This document shows, piece by piece, positions 1 to 11,511 of a stretch of DNA of 64,000 bases. Under the pieces are notes generated by a model that worked only from the letters and a program-made list of their open reading frames with translations, searched no databases and was not told the origin of the DNA. Position 1 is the first letter of the stretch, and the number at the start of each line of letters is the position of its first letter. Source of the DNA: Xestospongia muta (Eukaryota > Porifera > Demospongiae > Haplosclerida > Petrosiidae); assembly GCA_963693285.1 (NCBI GenBank), contig OY848920.1:1997135-2061134 (forward strand), given 5' to 3'. The translations under genes were made by a program, and so were the position numbers.

Positions 1-276
1 ACTGTTTTAATTGTCAGTTACTTATATAAAAGGAAGGAAATAACTACAAATAGTCATTACTCTGAAAATACATTAGCAAATCCGATTTATCAAGAATCAA
101 TTCCAGCTAATTACACTAATTTATCACAGACACCAAAGGCAAATTCAACAGAAGAAACTTATTCAAAGTTATCATATCCATTTGATACGACTGCAATAAC
201 ACAACAACCAAAATCTCTCCACCAAACAGAAGCTTCCACAATGAATCTTACAGCTCCAAACTATCACATTCGTTAA
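1..276 (+). CDS. 3' end of a single-pass membrane protein (cytoplasmic tail)
   Basis: This is the last exon of a gene that begins left of the window. The reading frame is open from base 1 to a TAA at 274-276. It starts with the end of a hydrophobic segment (TVLIVSYLY) and a KRKE stop-transfer cluster, so the remaining 80 residues should be cytoplasmic. The tail is rich in Ser, Thr, Asn and Tyr. It has two YxxL motifs, YTNL and YSKL, separated by 12 residues, a spacing at the outer limit of an ITAM-like arrangement, and an NPIY motif upstream. The neighbouring genes at 0.96-5.6 kb also end in a transmembrane helix and a Tyr-rich tail, so this is probably a related receptor. Extracellular domains are not visible, so the family is inferred from the tail and its position. 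Confidence 0.6.
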   Translation, partial: TVLIVSYLYKRKEITTNSHYSENTLANPIYQESIPANYTNLSQTPKANSTEETYSKLSYPFDTTAITQQPKSLHQTEASTMNLTAPNYHIR

Positions 277-580
277 ATGAAATACAACAAAATACTTAAA
301 CATACACACTTTGTTTATCAAACATTATTCATATGTATTTTGATTAATAAGTGTTTATTATTTAGTTGTTGATATTGACAATGTTGTATTGATGTTTATT
401 TTAGTGTGAGTTTCTTATATATGGTTTAGAATTTCCCTTTTTTTATTGTAGTAATTAAGCCTTGATTTTATTCTAATAAAAATAGCCAAAGCCTTTTCTG
501 AAATTCAGGATTTATTACCACATATTTGGTAACAAGTATGAAATAGGTTTACATTTTTCACAATACACATGATTATATTT
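277..580. other. intergenic, no gene seen
   Basis: AT-rich sequence after the stop codon of the first gene. It probably holds its 3' UTR. I see no coding or repeat signal. Confidence 0.5.
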
Positions 581-1072
581 AGCACACATTTTTGTCACTA
601 CTTGTCATTTTTACTGTAAACATTTCAGTTTCTTCAGCGATATTATCATCTAATATAGCTATAGAGACAACGTTGATATTTTCCTCACTTAATTACTACA
701 AAAACAAAGAAAATTGTAAATCTTGTACAAGAAACTAGCACTAAAAATAAACATTAAGGCAAGTTGACATTGTTAACGTCAACAATTAAATATAATAAAT
801 ACCTATTCACCAAATATCTATGAATATTATTATTTGATAAAATAAGTCCTAAACATGAGTATATTTAATTGTTGACGTTAATAATGTCAACTTGTCTTAA
901 TGTTTATTTTAGTGCTAGTTTCTTGTATAAGATTTACAATTTCCTTTGTTTTTGTAGTAATTAAGTGAGGAAAATATCAACATTGTCTCTATAGCTATAT
1001 TAGATGATAATATTGCTGAAGAAACTGAAATGTTTACAGTAAAAATGACAAGTAGTGACAAAAATGTGTGCT
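581..1072. repeat. inverted repeat, two ~211-bp arms, containing a Calx-beta exon in both orientations
   Basis: Bases 581-791 are the near-exact reverse complement of 862-1072, with a spacer of about 70 bp. The right arm carries an intron end and most of a Calx-beta exon in sense, with the residues SIAILDDNIAEETE readable. The left arm carries the same sequence in antisense. Transcription through both arms would give a long hairpin. The arms differ at only a few scattered bases, so the inversion is fairly recent or has been homogenised. Confidence 0.85.
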
Positions 1073-1748
1073 ATCATATTAATGAAGCTATTATAAACAT
1101 AGAAGACAATGACTGTAAGTGCATTTAATTGATTTATTAATTTCTAAAATATTTGAGCCAATCTACTACAAGAATATTTATGAACACTCAACCTTTTTCT
1201 ACTGCCACAATATCATCTGTCATTCAATGATATGCAATGAGCACACAAACGTTTTCAGCTGTCACAGTGACATCTGTCACTACCACATTATCTATCAATA
1301 GCTTTTCTTTATTACCTGTTATTGTTGGAGTATTAGTTGCTATTGTTATTATTGCAATTATTATAATTGTAATTGGCTTTATTAGTGTTTGCTTTTATGG
1401 AATACACAAGGGAAAGCAGATGTCTGTCAATAGTAATTGTCAGGAAATGACAACATTACCTAACCAACCATCAATTTTAACTGAATATGAAAGTTACCAG
1501 TGATAGCATCATCTTCAACTGAACAAAGAGATGAAAATGAGTATCAGAGCTTATATCAAAATCCTCCTACAATGACAGAATACTCTACTCTTTCCATAAA
1601 TACATTAGAAATATACAGCGACTGTGATAATATTATTTATTCACAACCCTTTATTTTGCTTTATTATAGCAGTATAAATAGCAAAAAATTGCTAAATCAA
1701 TTAGTACAAAAACACATACTACTTAATTATTCTATTTTGTATCTGTAA
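957..1748 (+). pseudogene. decayed copy of the IgGFc-binding/Calx-beta membrane protein (3' part)
   Basis: This segment matches the 3' half of the gene at 2270-5346: a Calx-beta exon (about 966-1114), a degraded Thr-rich stretch, a transmembrane segment (about 1302-1400) and a tail with GKQMSVNSNCQEMTTLPNQP. The N-terminal domain and signal peptide are absent. A one-base loss near 1490, relative to the sister copy, moves the tail out of frame: translation stops at 1501-1503, and the rest (VIASSSTEQRDENEYQ...) continues in the next frame. The shifted part keeps YQSL and YSTL motifs spaced by nine residues. Only one of the ten Thr-rich repeats is intact. It could be a 3' exon group of the upstream gene, but the frameshift and truncation favour a pseudogene. 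Confidence 0.7.
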
Positions 1749-1922
1749 TCAGTTTCTTCTTGTTATCTTTGTATTGGCAGTTATCTTTTAAGCTAATGAC
1801 ATTACTACATTACTAAATTTGTTAATATATAAATTTGATCATAACTAAATAGACAGGAAATGTTGTCAATGCTATATATAGCTATATATAATTATGTTAT
1901 TTATATATATATAATTATATAT

Positions 1923-2162
1923 GGTCTGATTTGTGAAAAGGGATCACTTCTGTCAAAATATTTGTGACCTGATTTGTCAACAAAACCACTGTTAAGACAT
2001 ATCAAAAAACAGTTTCGCATTCATATAGAATAGTTATGAATATATAGCAACTGTATTTATACAAAACTGAGATGTTTGAGATGTTTTAACAGTGGTTTGT
2101 TTACAAAACAGATCACACATATTTTGAAAGAAAGTGGTCCCTTTTGCAAATCAGGTCACACA
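1923..2162. mobile_element. MITE-like element with imperfect long inverted ends
   Basis: The left end has TCTGATTTGTGAAAAGGG, followed by a second CTGATTTG block and ACCACTGTTAA. The reverse complement of the right end has ACCTGATTTGCAAAAGGG with the same inner blocks. The ends pair over about 75 bp around a short AT-rich centre, and there is no coding capacity. A related copy lies at 15187-15357 in an intron. A CA/TA microsatellite (2157-2182) abuts the right end, so a target duplication cannot be read. Confidence 0.65.
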
Positions 2163-2269
2163 CACACACACACATATATATAGTAACTGCACACTAAATG
2201 ATCTATATATATTATATTATTATACTTTTAAGTGTCTAAACACAATCAATAGCTAGAATTAAAAGGATC

Positions 2270-5200
2270 ATGTTACTGAAGAAGATACTACAACTAATTA
2301 CTGCTTTAACTCTAATAGGTAATGTTGATGTTTACTTGTATATTTAAATAACTATTTATAAACATATAGAAGTTGATGCTGAAGATGACTTGCTGTCTAA
2401 CTATGCAAGTGAATTTCATGTTGCTTTCTTGAGACAATATACACAAAGTAGTCATATTGAAATGATTGTTCTTACAATGAATTCTAGTCCAGTTCAATTT
2501 AACATTTCATCTTCAACTGGATACAAATATACTGGAACTACTACAGCTAATGCTGCTACCTTTGTTACTATACCATCAAATTTACAAGTACGAGGGTCCA
2601 GTTATATTTATCGTCACCTTGGACTTCATGTGACATCATCCCCTAGTCAACCTATCTCTGTTGTTATGGTTGGGTATACAAATACACCTCGTTCAACTTA
2701 TTTAGCTCTACCATGTCATGATCAACCTACAGATGAGTATGTTTATTATGGAATATCACATGAATCTAAACATAGCAATCATTATGGACAAATCCTTTTA
2801 GTTGGTTGCAGAGATAACACAACAGTTACTATTACACCCACACAAAATATACAACTACCTCTGGATATTCAGCAACATGACAGTGCTATTGTCAATGTTA
2901 CATCTGGTAGCAATTATACTGTTACACTTCATGCTTTGCAGACTTTGTTGATTGCAACAAAACTTGTTGATCTGAGTGGAACTAAGATTGTATCTAATTA
3001 TCCATTGACAGTTATTGGAGGACATGAATGTGCTACTGTGCCAGTATTATATTCCTTTTGTGATCCTATAGCTACTCAAGCACCACCTACTATAAATTGG
3101 GGGACACAATTCTTATTGGTACCACTACAGAGTCGTTCTAATGGTCAAAGGTTTAAACTAATAACATCAACAAATAACACTCAAGTAAACATAACTTGTA
3201 AAGAAAACTCTACAGCTATTGTATTGGCTTTATCTGGTGACATGTTAACACATGATAGTGATCATAATACCTTTTGTTATGTCCAGTGCAGTCAACTATG
3301 CTATATTGCTGAGCTAGCATTTGGCTATGATTATCAAGATAGTGGATATGGTGATCCATTATTAATGACAGTTCCTCCTCTTAGACAATACCCTCATAGT
3401 GTCACATTTACTACATTACCAGAAATGCCTACTAATTTTTACAATATAGCAGTACCTGCAGATACTTATTTCAATGGTACTATAATAATTAATGGAGTAT
3501 TGACTAAACTAAATTGGACATCGATTTATAACAGTAATGGAACAATCTCAGGATATGGCTATACCACGTCAGCTAATGGAAACTATACTATCAGTCATAG
3601 TTATCCTAATGGCAAGATATATGTCAGTGTCTATGGGTTTTATCCCTCTGGTGGGTATGGTTATACAGCTGGAATGTTACTTCAACCCAACAATGTACTT
3701 GTCAGTTTCAATTCATCACAGTATTTTATCTCTGAAGGAGATAGTCATATCAACATATCTATTGTAAGATCACATAATATTAATGCAAATATTAATGTTT
3801 CTATTGAAAGTAACTCTTCAACTGTAAACTCAGCTACAGGTAAATTATTATCTAAAGTTAATTCTTGCTATATTATATTTTAATGTTTAGCTAACAAAGA
3901 CTACATACCTATCAATGAAATAGTGACATTCTACAGTGAAGAAAATGTCAAAGTTGTCTCCATAGCTATATTAGATGATAATATTGTTGAAGAAACTGAA
4001 CAGTTTACAGTAAAAGTGAGAAGTAATGACAAAAATGTGCTCTATCATATTAATGAAGCTATTATAAAGATAGAAGATAATGACTGTAAGTACATTTAAT
4101 TGATTTATTAATTTATAAAATGTTTGTAGATATTCATATTGGATTTAAACAAGATAATATGACAGTTGTTGGTATGTTAAATGAATATATTAATCTAGAA
4201 ATTAAACGTTTTAGTGGAACACTTCAGTCTGGACTAATAATATCTTTAATACTACAACTTGAAGGACCTCAAGGTATTGTATATCTCTCCATCAATTTTA
4301 TGTCCATTATATTTAAAATAGGTATAGCATTCAACAGTAGCATTTTAAAATTTGGGCAAAATATTTCTTCCCATACAGTTAATCTTAATGTTTCACAACT
4401 TATTATTGCATTCAATGTCACATCTAAGACTTTTAACTTTACTGGAAGATTGATTATTCAACAGGCCTCATTTATACACATAATATTAAATCCTGTAAAA
4501 GTCAATGTTCATTACATTTCTAACATTGTCAATCAACCTACAATGAGCTGGCAAACGTTTTCAGCTGCCACAGTATCACCTTTCACTACAACAATGAACT
4601 TTCAACCTTTTTCTTCTGCCACAGTATCAGCTTTCACTACAACAATGAACTTTCGACCTTTTTCTTCTGCCGCAGTATCAACTTTCACTACAACAATGAA
4701 CTTTCAACCTTTTTCTTCTGCCACAGTATCAGCTTTCACTACAACAATGAACTTTCAACCTTTTTCTTCTGCCGCAGTATCAGCTTTTACTACAACAATG
4801 AACTTTCAGCCTTTTTCTTCTGCCACAGTATCAGCTTTCACTACAACAATGAACTTTCGACCTTTTTCTGCTGCCACAGTATCACCTTTCACTACAACAA
4901 TGAACTTTCAACCTTTTTCAGCTGCCACAGTATCACCTTTCACTACAACAATGAACTTTCAACCTTTTTCTGCTACCATGACATCATCTGTCACTCTTGC
5001 AATGAGCATGCAAACGTTTTCAGCTGTCACAGTGACATCTGTTACTAACACATTATCAACTAGCAACTATTCTTTATTACCAGTTATTATTGGAGTAGTA
5101 GGTGCTATTGTTATAATTGCAATTATTGTAATTGTAATTGGCTTTATTGGTGTTTACTTCTATGGTATGCACAAAGGGAAGCAGATGTCTGTCAATAGTA

Positions 5201-5346
5201 ATTGTCAGGAAATGACAACATTACCTAACCAACCATCAATTTTAACTGAATATGAATACTTACCAGTGATAGCATCATCTTCAACTGAACAAAGAGATGG
5301 AAATGAGCATCAAAAAATATCACAAATTCCTCTTACAATGGCATAA
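2270..5346 (+). CDS. IgGFc-binding-like / Calx-beta type I membrane protein
   Basis: Exons read as 2270-2318, 2370-3839, 3891-4085 and 4130-5346, all joined in phase 1. A further 48-bp GT..AG stretch, 4274-4321, is probably also an intron; it is a multiple of three and has no stop, so the frame cannot decide. The protein is about 960-976 residues. A signal peptide (MLLKKILQLITALTLI) is followed by a domain typical of the IgGFc-binding protein N-terminus: PLTVIGGHECATVP and the W-G..FLLVPLQSR block are visible. A Calx-beta domain follows (FISEGDSHINISIVR, then ILDDNIVEETEQFTV), then a second Calx-beta-like stretch, ten Thr-rich repeats, a transmembrane helix near residue 890-918 and a short tail. 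N-glycosylation sequons are abundant. The likely role is a cell-surface adhesion or recognition protein. The tail is shortened relative to relatives by a TAA at 5344. Confidence 0.85.
4543..5052 (+). repeat. ten in-frame 51-bp repeats (17-residue Ser/Thr-rich units)
   Basis: Ten units of exactly 51 bp each begin with ATG and encode variants of MNFQPFSSATVSAFTTT. The first and last units diverge (MSWQTFSAATVS..., MSMQTFSAVTVT...). The inner ones differ by only one to four bases. The repeats form a probably O-glycosylated stalk between the ectodomain and the membrane helix. Equal unit length and high identity suggest recent expansion by unequal exchange. Confidence 0.95.
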
Positions 5347-5557
5347 TTCTCTAAAAATAGATTAGAAAACCACAGATGCTGTGATAATGTTATTTATTCA
5401 TAACCTCAGAGATCATCACATACATTCATTCCTAGCTCCACATCAGCAGAGTACACTACACTCTGTACAAGTACACTTGAGAAACATGGTGACTATGCCA
5501 AAGTATTACATGTCTTCCCTAACTCCTAGTTTCACACTTCATATAAAACTTTTAAAC
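5347..5557 (+). pseudogene. decayed cytoplasmic-tail sequence after the stop codon
   Basis: Beyond the stop at 5344-5346 the sequence still aligns with the longer tail of the broken copy at 1560-1700. One frame reads CDNVIYS, then a TAA at about 5401 where the sister has CAA, then an open stretch with AEYTTL and GDYAKVL before a stop at about 5528. It looks like former coding sequence for a Tyr-motif tail. It could still be used through alternative splicing. Confidence 0.5.
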
Positions 5558-5624
5558 AAACTAATAAATTTGCTGTTTTACATTATGTTGTTTTGCACTA
5601 AAATTTTTCTTTCATGAAAAGTTA

Positions 5625-5767
5625 ATGGACGCGACTCGGAAAATCTTATAACGTAAAATTTAGCGCGTACACAACCGGTAGTCCGTTAAATTGGAGAAAA
5701 GTTAAATATTTATTAAGTACTATAAGTAGGCTTGGCACGCTGTCATACGTCACATCATAAAGTAAAT
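5625..5767 (+). promoter_or_regulatory. conserved proximal upstream block of the first Death-domain gene
   Basis: About 140 bp directly upstream of the ATG at 5768 is closely matched by 14245-14379 upstream of the third Death-domain gene. Shared pieces include a GCGCGACT-like start, TATAACGTAAA, TTTAGCG(C/T)GTACACAA and TATTTATTAAGTA. A TACGTCAC half-CRE-like site is present only here. This probably covers promoter and 5' UTR. The middle gene lacks the block. Confidence 0.55.
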
Positions 5768-8700
5768 ATGGATCACACGAAAAGACATTTAGAACAAGAA
5801 CAGTTGGAAGATGAACCGAAACATAAACAAAGGAGGATGGATATAGAATTAGCTGACTTTAATGGTAAGTTAGTATAATAATACTGACTGTATTAATAGT
5901 CTATACTAACTAAAATGAAATTGAAAAATGGTGTCATGTGTTTATACAGACACATCAAGTAAAAAGACTCAACAGAGTCCCTTAACGAAGACAACAAATA
6001 AACTATGTAAGTTTGTCATGGCTTTTATATCAATTAAAATAATATTATTAGTAACCTTCTCATGTAAATTTTTTTCTTGCTATGAAGAAGGCATAGAATT
6101 ATGTGTATTCTAAAAGACAATGAATTATCTTTTTTTAGGTTTTGGTAATTTTAAAGATATTTTAGATGTTTTGAAGCTGGGGTATTTCCCCAATAGCAAG
6201 TGGTTTCCTCTTGGTATATATTTGGGTTTATTACCACCTACTCTGAAAGAGATTGAAGCTAATCACAGAGGTGATGTTGGAAGATGTCTAATAGAATGTT
6301 TAACTCTGTGGCTGAATGAAGCAGACAAATGTGGAGAGTTTTCTCCTTCATGGGACTCACTAGCAGATGCTGTAGAGAAGACTGGAGAAAACATTACAGC
6401 CAAGATAATTAAGGAACAAAGTAAGCAAATAATGAATAGAACTAATCATGACTTTAGTCTTTATAAGTGACGTTTGGACTTGTGTTTAGTTGAGTGGGAA
6501 ATGTAAGGTTGAAGTTAACATGATCATGTTGATGATCACAACTAAAATTGATAGTACTCTGTTATTATATGCATAACTTGTTACATATATAATGTACATT
6601 GTCTAGTCAGCATGTAGTGGTCTATATTAAATAAACCACATGGGTTGTTCTTAACATTTTGTGGCTTTTCATTTTACCTTTCTAGGAATAAAGGAAGCTC
6701 TCCAGATGTATTTTAATGAGTTATCAGAAACTCTGATGAGAAGTGTATCAGTGAAGTAGAACTTAATGAAATAAAGAGGCTAGAGGGCTCATTTGTTAAG
6801 AGGAACACCGCTCTATTGTCTACTATACGTACAGCAATATCTTTGGATCACACAAAGTTAAAAGGATTAGCTTCTGTGCTGTCAAAATTTGAGGAGACAA
6901 AAACGTTGGCCGAGAGAATCATCAGTGATAACAGTAAGTGACTAATTATGCAGCAGCTTAATTAATTATTTTAGTCTTTGTTGGCTTTGTGCCAGACCAA
7001 CAGATGCCAGCAAGTAATGTCCAAGATGTAGTTACATATCATAGTGACCACTTGAGTCATGAAGATCAGGCCAATACAATCTTTTGTTGTCATCATGCTA
7101 CTCTCTCTCAGTCTCTTCAGTATCCATTTAAAGTGGCACAGTTACTCTGTGGTGAGAATGTGATTCCAGAGACTGTATTAACCAATATGGAGATTTGTAG
7201 TCAGTCTGTGACAGTGTTGTTAAAATCTATAGATAATGCTGTACATACTAACTATCAAAACTTGAGAGTATTTGCTAGTGTACTACAACGGTTCACTGAT
7301 AATATACAGTTAGGTAATGCTATCATGAAGGATTATGGTGAGGACATGATATCAATAATTAGAATATTATATAATACTAAATAAATAGATGAATCATTTG
7401 GTGACAGAGATGCTCAAATGACAGATGTTCCAATGATTGAAGCCTTTACAGAAGGTACCACAGTATTGTATGCATCATCTTATGAGTTTTCTCTTCAGAA
7501 TCCAGTAACGATAGCTCAAACACTCAAGGTAAGATATTGATAACAAAATTAGACTTTAAACTTATATTTTTTAAATGTGGTGAGGTATATAATTTTTGTA
7601 ATGATTCTGTGATAGCATGTAGACATCATAAACTACTAAAATCACATCATGAAATAAATTTGTTTTAACCAATCATACTCACTTAGACTGCATACATATC
7701 TACAAAATACACTGATAAGTGTTGACAACAATACTGTTTTTATTACTAACTACTATGGAATTGACATTTCATGTACTTGACAAAATGACTTTTACAAAAG
7801 ACATGTATGTGAGATCTAGGACAGCCCTGTTATACATACCATAGTGACAGTTTCAACACATAGACCCAGTATCAATGAAGTTTTGTTTGTTTAACAAAGA
7901 GACTTTAATTAATAGCTCTGACAATCAATGATATCCCTGTGTCAAGTGTCAATCAGTGTAATTGTCATATTTAATGTTACTTACAATGTCTTATGCTGCA
8001 TGTATTATATGAAACCAAAATAAGCACCTTTTCAGTGAGCTATCTGTATATAGTCATTAACCCATCTCACAAAATCCACAGCAATTTTAAACATAATTTG
8101 ATATACCATAAGGTAGGATCTTTTCTTATTGTCTGGTACTCTTAATACTTTGGTTTTTGGCTTTTTTAATTGTGTTATCTTGATAGGTTTCTGTTTTTCA
8201 ATCCTCAAAATATTTAAATGTAAATTAGCCATGTTTTAAAGAATTATAGATTGATTTTTGGGATTGTATCTCTTTATATGCAGATGCAATTTTTATTTCT
8301 CGAGATATGCGTCGCACATTTCATTCAATCAGAATAAAGTTTGGAGTAACTTTTAACAAATTTCGAGCTGCTACTAAAGAGACACTTGTGACTCCAGGGG
8401 ATTTGAAATTGTTTCTCTGTGATTGTTATGAAGACCTCACTCCTCAGTTAGCATGTCCTAGCTGTGATACCATTGATGGTGTACTAGATCTTGTTAAAGA
8501 AAAATGTACGTTGATTGATATCTATATTCTTGAGGCTATTGCTGAGCAATTTGGCATTAGAGAAGCTGAGACACATATCAAATCTTACAATGAAGCTATT
8601 GACAAATTCTGTCAGACAGTCACCGTCCGCCTCTGTCTAAAAGAAACTTTTGAAATATCTAAAAGCTCTCCTCTCAAATGCGAAACTGCTAAATTCATTC

Positions 8701-10834
8701 TTGATTGGCATCCAGATGAGACTTCACTTGCAGACATAAAAGATCTTCTCTCCATTGCATTTGAAAGATTAAACAAGAGAGTGAAAGTGATTATCATAAA
8801 TGAAGGTAGTTCTATTATTGTGACGTGTACCTTTTCGCTTAGTCTAACTGGTTCACTTATAACCAAAGCTCTTGAGACCCTTGAAATGGTGAAGGAGAAA
8901 GGATTAATCAGATTGACAATAGGATGTAGCACCATTTATGATAAATACAGAGATGATGTGAGAAATGGCTAGGAGTAAAGATAATAAATACCATATGTGT
9001 TTTTTCATTACAGGAGTTAAGAGCAGAGAATGGAGAATTGAGAAATAAACTTCTAATGGAGGAAAATATTAGCAGAAAAAAGTCTATGGAAATAGAGTCT
9101 ATTGCTAGACAAAAGAAAGGTATTGAGTGGTACATTGTAGCTATTTAAATAGTGGATACATGTTATGGAAAATTAAGCGATAGAATTATTTTTAATATTT
9201 CTTTAGAAATAAAAGAAATGAAAGAGAGAGAAATTGAAGATTTGATGTCAAATCTGAAATCGAAAGAAGGTATGTATAATAAATCATAATAAATTATTTT
9301 TTGGATTCTTAGCTAATGAAAAGGAATTATTATCAAAGTCTATAGAGACACAAAAAGAGCTAGAGACACTTCAAGAAATCATTACGTCAATGACTCTACA
9401 ATTACGAGAAAAAGATAAACAAAATGAGGAGTTAAAACAGAGCTTAAAAAGTATCTATAATAATAACTAAATCATAAGTATAGTTTTAATTTTTAATACA
9501 TTTATAGCATTGTTGTCAAAGACTCAGGAACCGGTTTTGTCTGAGGACGCCCAAAGAAAACCAAGTGGAGAAGAATCTAGCAGTGGTACTAATACTACCT
9601 AAAATAACGTCTTATTATTATAGCAGTATCCAAAAATGTTATCAATTTGAGAAAGCATGTCATTTTAGCCTTAGACTTGTAGTCTTGTCCCTAACTGCAA
9701 CATTGGGTGAGACTATCGGATCATTATAATAATTCTGTGCTTGCTGTAAGGAATAACATCTAGTTGTCACAGTTCCATATTTTCTTCGTTAAATGCAAAG
9801 CCCTTTTTTATCCTACAATCAGGACATCTGGCTATAAGCTTTGCATATACTGAACATTGCTTTGCTTGTATATGTTGAATCAGCCTCCTGTATACTGTTG
9901 CTATATTGACAAGTTGTCCATACAATTTTGTGAAGTTATTATACTAAAATGTATGTACTATAACAATTACTTTATTACATTAGACACTGGAAGAATTGTA
10001 TGGAATGATCCAAAAAATAGCGTTGAACTCTTCTCGCCATCACTCAAACAATGTGAGGATGTCATCAATAGGCTAAAAGAAGAAGAGCAGTCAGCAAACA
10101 AGTGGAACATTCATCTCTATCAATCGTCTTCTGAAAGTGCTGAGATAATTGTCAAAAATCTGAACTTAGTGAGAGGATTTGTTTTCTATATGATGACATT
10201 AAGTAATAGTTGTGTATCTGCGTTATCAGACGAACTAACCACCAATGAAACATTAAAGGTACTCCATTTTTACTATTCTCCACTTACTGGTGGTGTAAAG
10301 AAGATCAATGATGCTCTTTATATTAACAAGTCACTTGAAGTGTTCTGGTTTAATGGAGTTCCTATGACAGAGGAAGATGTGACTCAGTTGTCTGATATGC
10401 TGAGTGTCAATACTACTTTGCAATCTTTACGTTTGATTGCTTGCAACATTACTGATAGCTATATCAAAATTATAATTGATGGACTTGCTAAGAACCATAC
10501 ACTGACATATGTAAAACTCAGCCACAATCATGAAATAACGACAGATAGTACCAGTACAATAGCTGAACTAATAAAGACAACAACATCATTGGCAGAACTT
10601 TATCTTGACGATACTTCACTAAAAGATGACGATGTTAAGACTTTATGTGACACGCTTACTGTCAACGATACAATACAGACTCTTGGGTTATCGAAGGCCC
10701 TTGAAGAAAGTGTAAGACATTTGACTGTTATCAATCAATTAGGAACAGAATTCGTTTTTTTCATATTCGATAGTTTTCCTTTATGTTTATGTAGTTTGAT
10801 GATCATTAGTTCATTAGTTTTTAATTGTTATTAA
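5768..10834 (+). CDS. Death domain / CARD-like / coiled-coil / LRR protein, first paralog (exon 4 broken)
   Basis: Exons: 5768-5864, 5950-6006, 6139-6420 (Death domain), 6686-6934, 6975-7337, 7389-7454, 7499-7528, 8284-8957, 9014-9119, 9207-9269, 9313-9450, 9508-9585, 9984-10834. The Death domain shows W-F-PLGIYLGLL, LKEIEANHRGD and a C-terminal W-DSLADAVEKTG. Exon 5 (HATLSQSL...FTDNIQLGNAIMKDY) is CARD-like. Exon 8 is a 225-residue sponge-type domain with EKCTLIDIYILEAIA and an ILDWHPDETSLADIK...SIIVTC half. Exons 9-11 form a coiled coil and exon 13 encodes NLR-type leucine-rich repeats. There is no NACHT. Exon 4 has lost 34 bp relative to the paralog at 15525, giving an early TAG at about 6758, and gains one A near 6900. 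Its total (249 bp) is still a multiple of three, so skipping it would leave a 934-residue protein. The final residues after a GTAAG near 10710 may be intron read-through. Confidence 0.8.
7640..7960. repeat. dispersed repeat in intron 7
   Basis: Within the 755-bp intron 7, blocks such as ACTATGGAATTG, TTCATGTACTT, ATAGTGACA, TAGACCCAGTATC and TTTGTTTAACAA recur in the same order at 32140-32345 and 32505-32700. The leading part (TTTTAACCAAT...CTACAAAATACA) matches the unit of the satellite at 31150-32115. No coding sequence is visible. Confidence 0.6.
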
Positions 10835-11511
10835 AGTAGTATTTGACAATTATGATCATAACTTATACCTTCGCTTATGTACGGAAGCCTCAGACGGACA
10901 TTCCTATTCCTTTTTATACAGAAAGCTTTTTAGAGAGAGAAAGAAAGAGATGAGATGAAGCCAACAGAGATTGAAACAAAGATATGGAGTGAGATCACAT
11001 TTAAACATTGTATCTCTTAAGAGTGAGGTATAAAGTTGCAGTTGGTTTTGTAAAATTTTCATTTGTTAAAATTATAATGTTTACGTTATACATAATTATG
11101 ATGATTATATACACATTTCTACTAGCTGGAAGACAAATTATATGGGAATATTTTGTATTATAAATTTAAGAAAGAAACCACAACCATTTTTTAACATTTT
11201 CATTTTATAACTAGTTTCATTCTTAGAAAAATATGCAATGCACGCCTTTAAGTATGTCTGTATTATTGAATACTTTTAATAATAAAACATAAAGAAAAAT
11301 ATAGTCAATTTGTTGATAAATAAAAATCACATTAATGTCTTTATAGAGTAATATAATACTGGTAAGAGTGTGTCCAGTTTACAATGTCAGGTAATAAAAT
11401 TAATTGATTTCTTTGGACACTGAGTGCGTTTTCTAATATCCATTCAGTTCAATGTGATCACGTGATCGTTTCCAATCCCGGACACGTAGTCTATACTATC
11501 TATTGTTTGAT
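10835..11511. other. intergenic between Death-domain genes
   Basis: AT-rich, with no gene seen. A piece near 10881-10910 (GGAAGCCTCAGACGGACATTCC-like, followed by CTATTCC) resembles the ends of the foldback element at 43.9 and 49.2 kb. Bases 11450-11490 contain GTGATCACGTGATCG, a short palindromic E-box region just upstream of the next gene. Confidence 0.45.

Noticed and set aside
8612..9135. Minus-strand open frames
   Set aside because: Antisense shadows of the 674-bp exon and the coiled-coil exons of the Death-domain gene.
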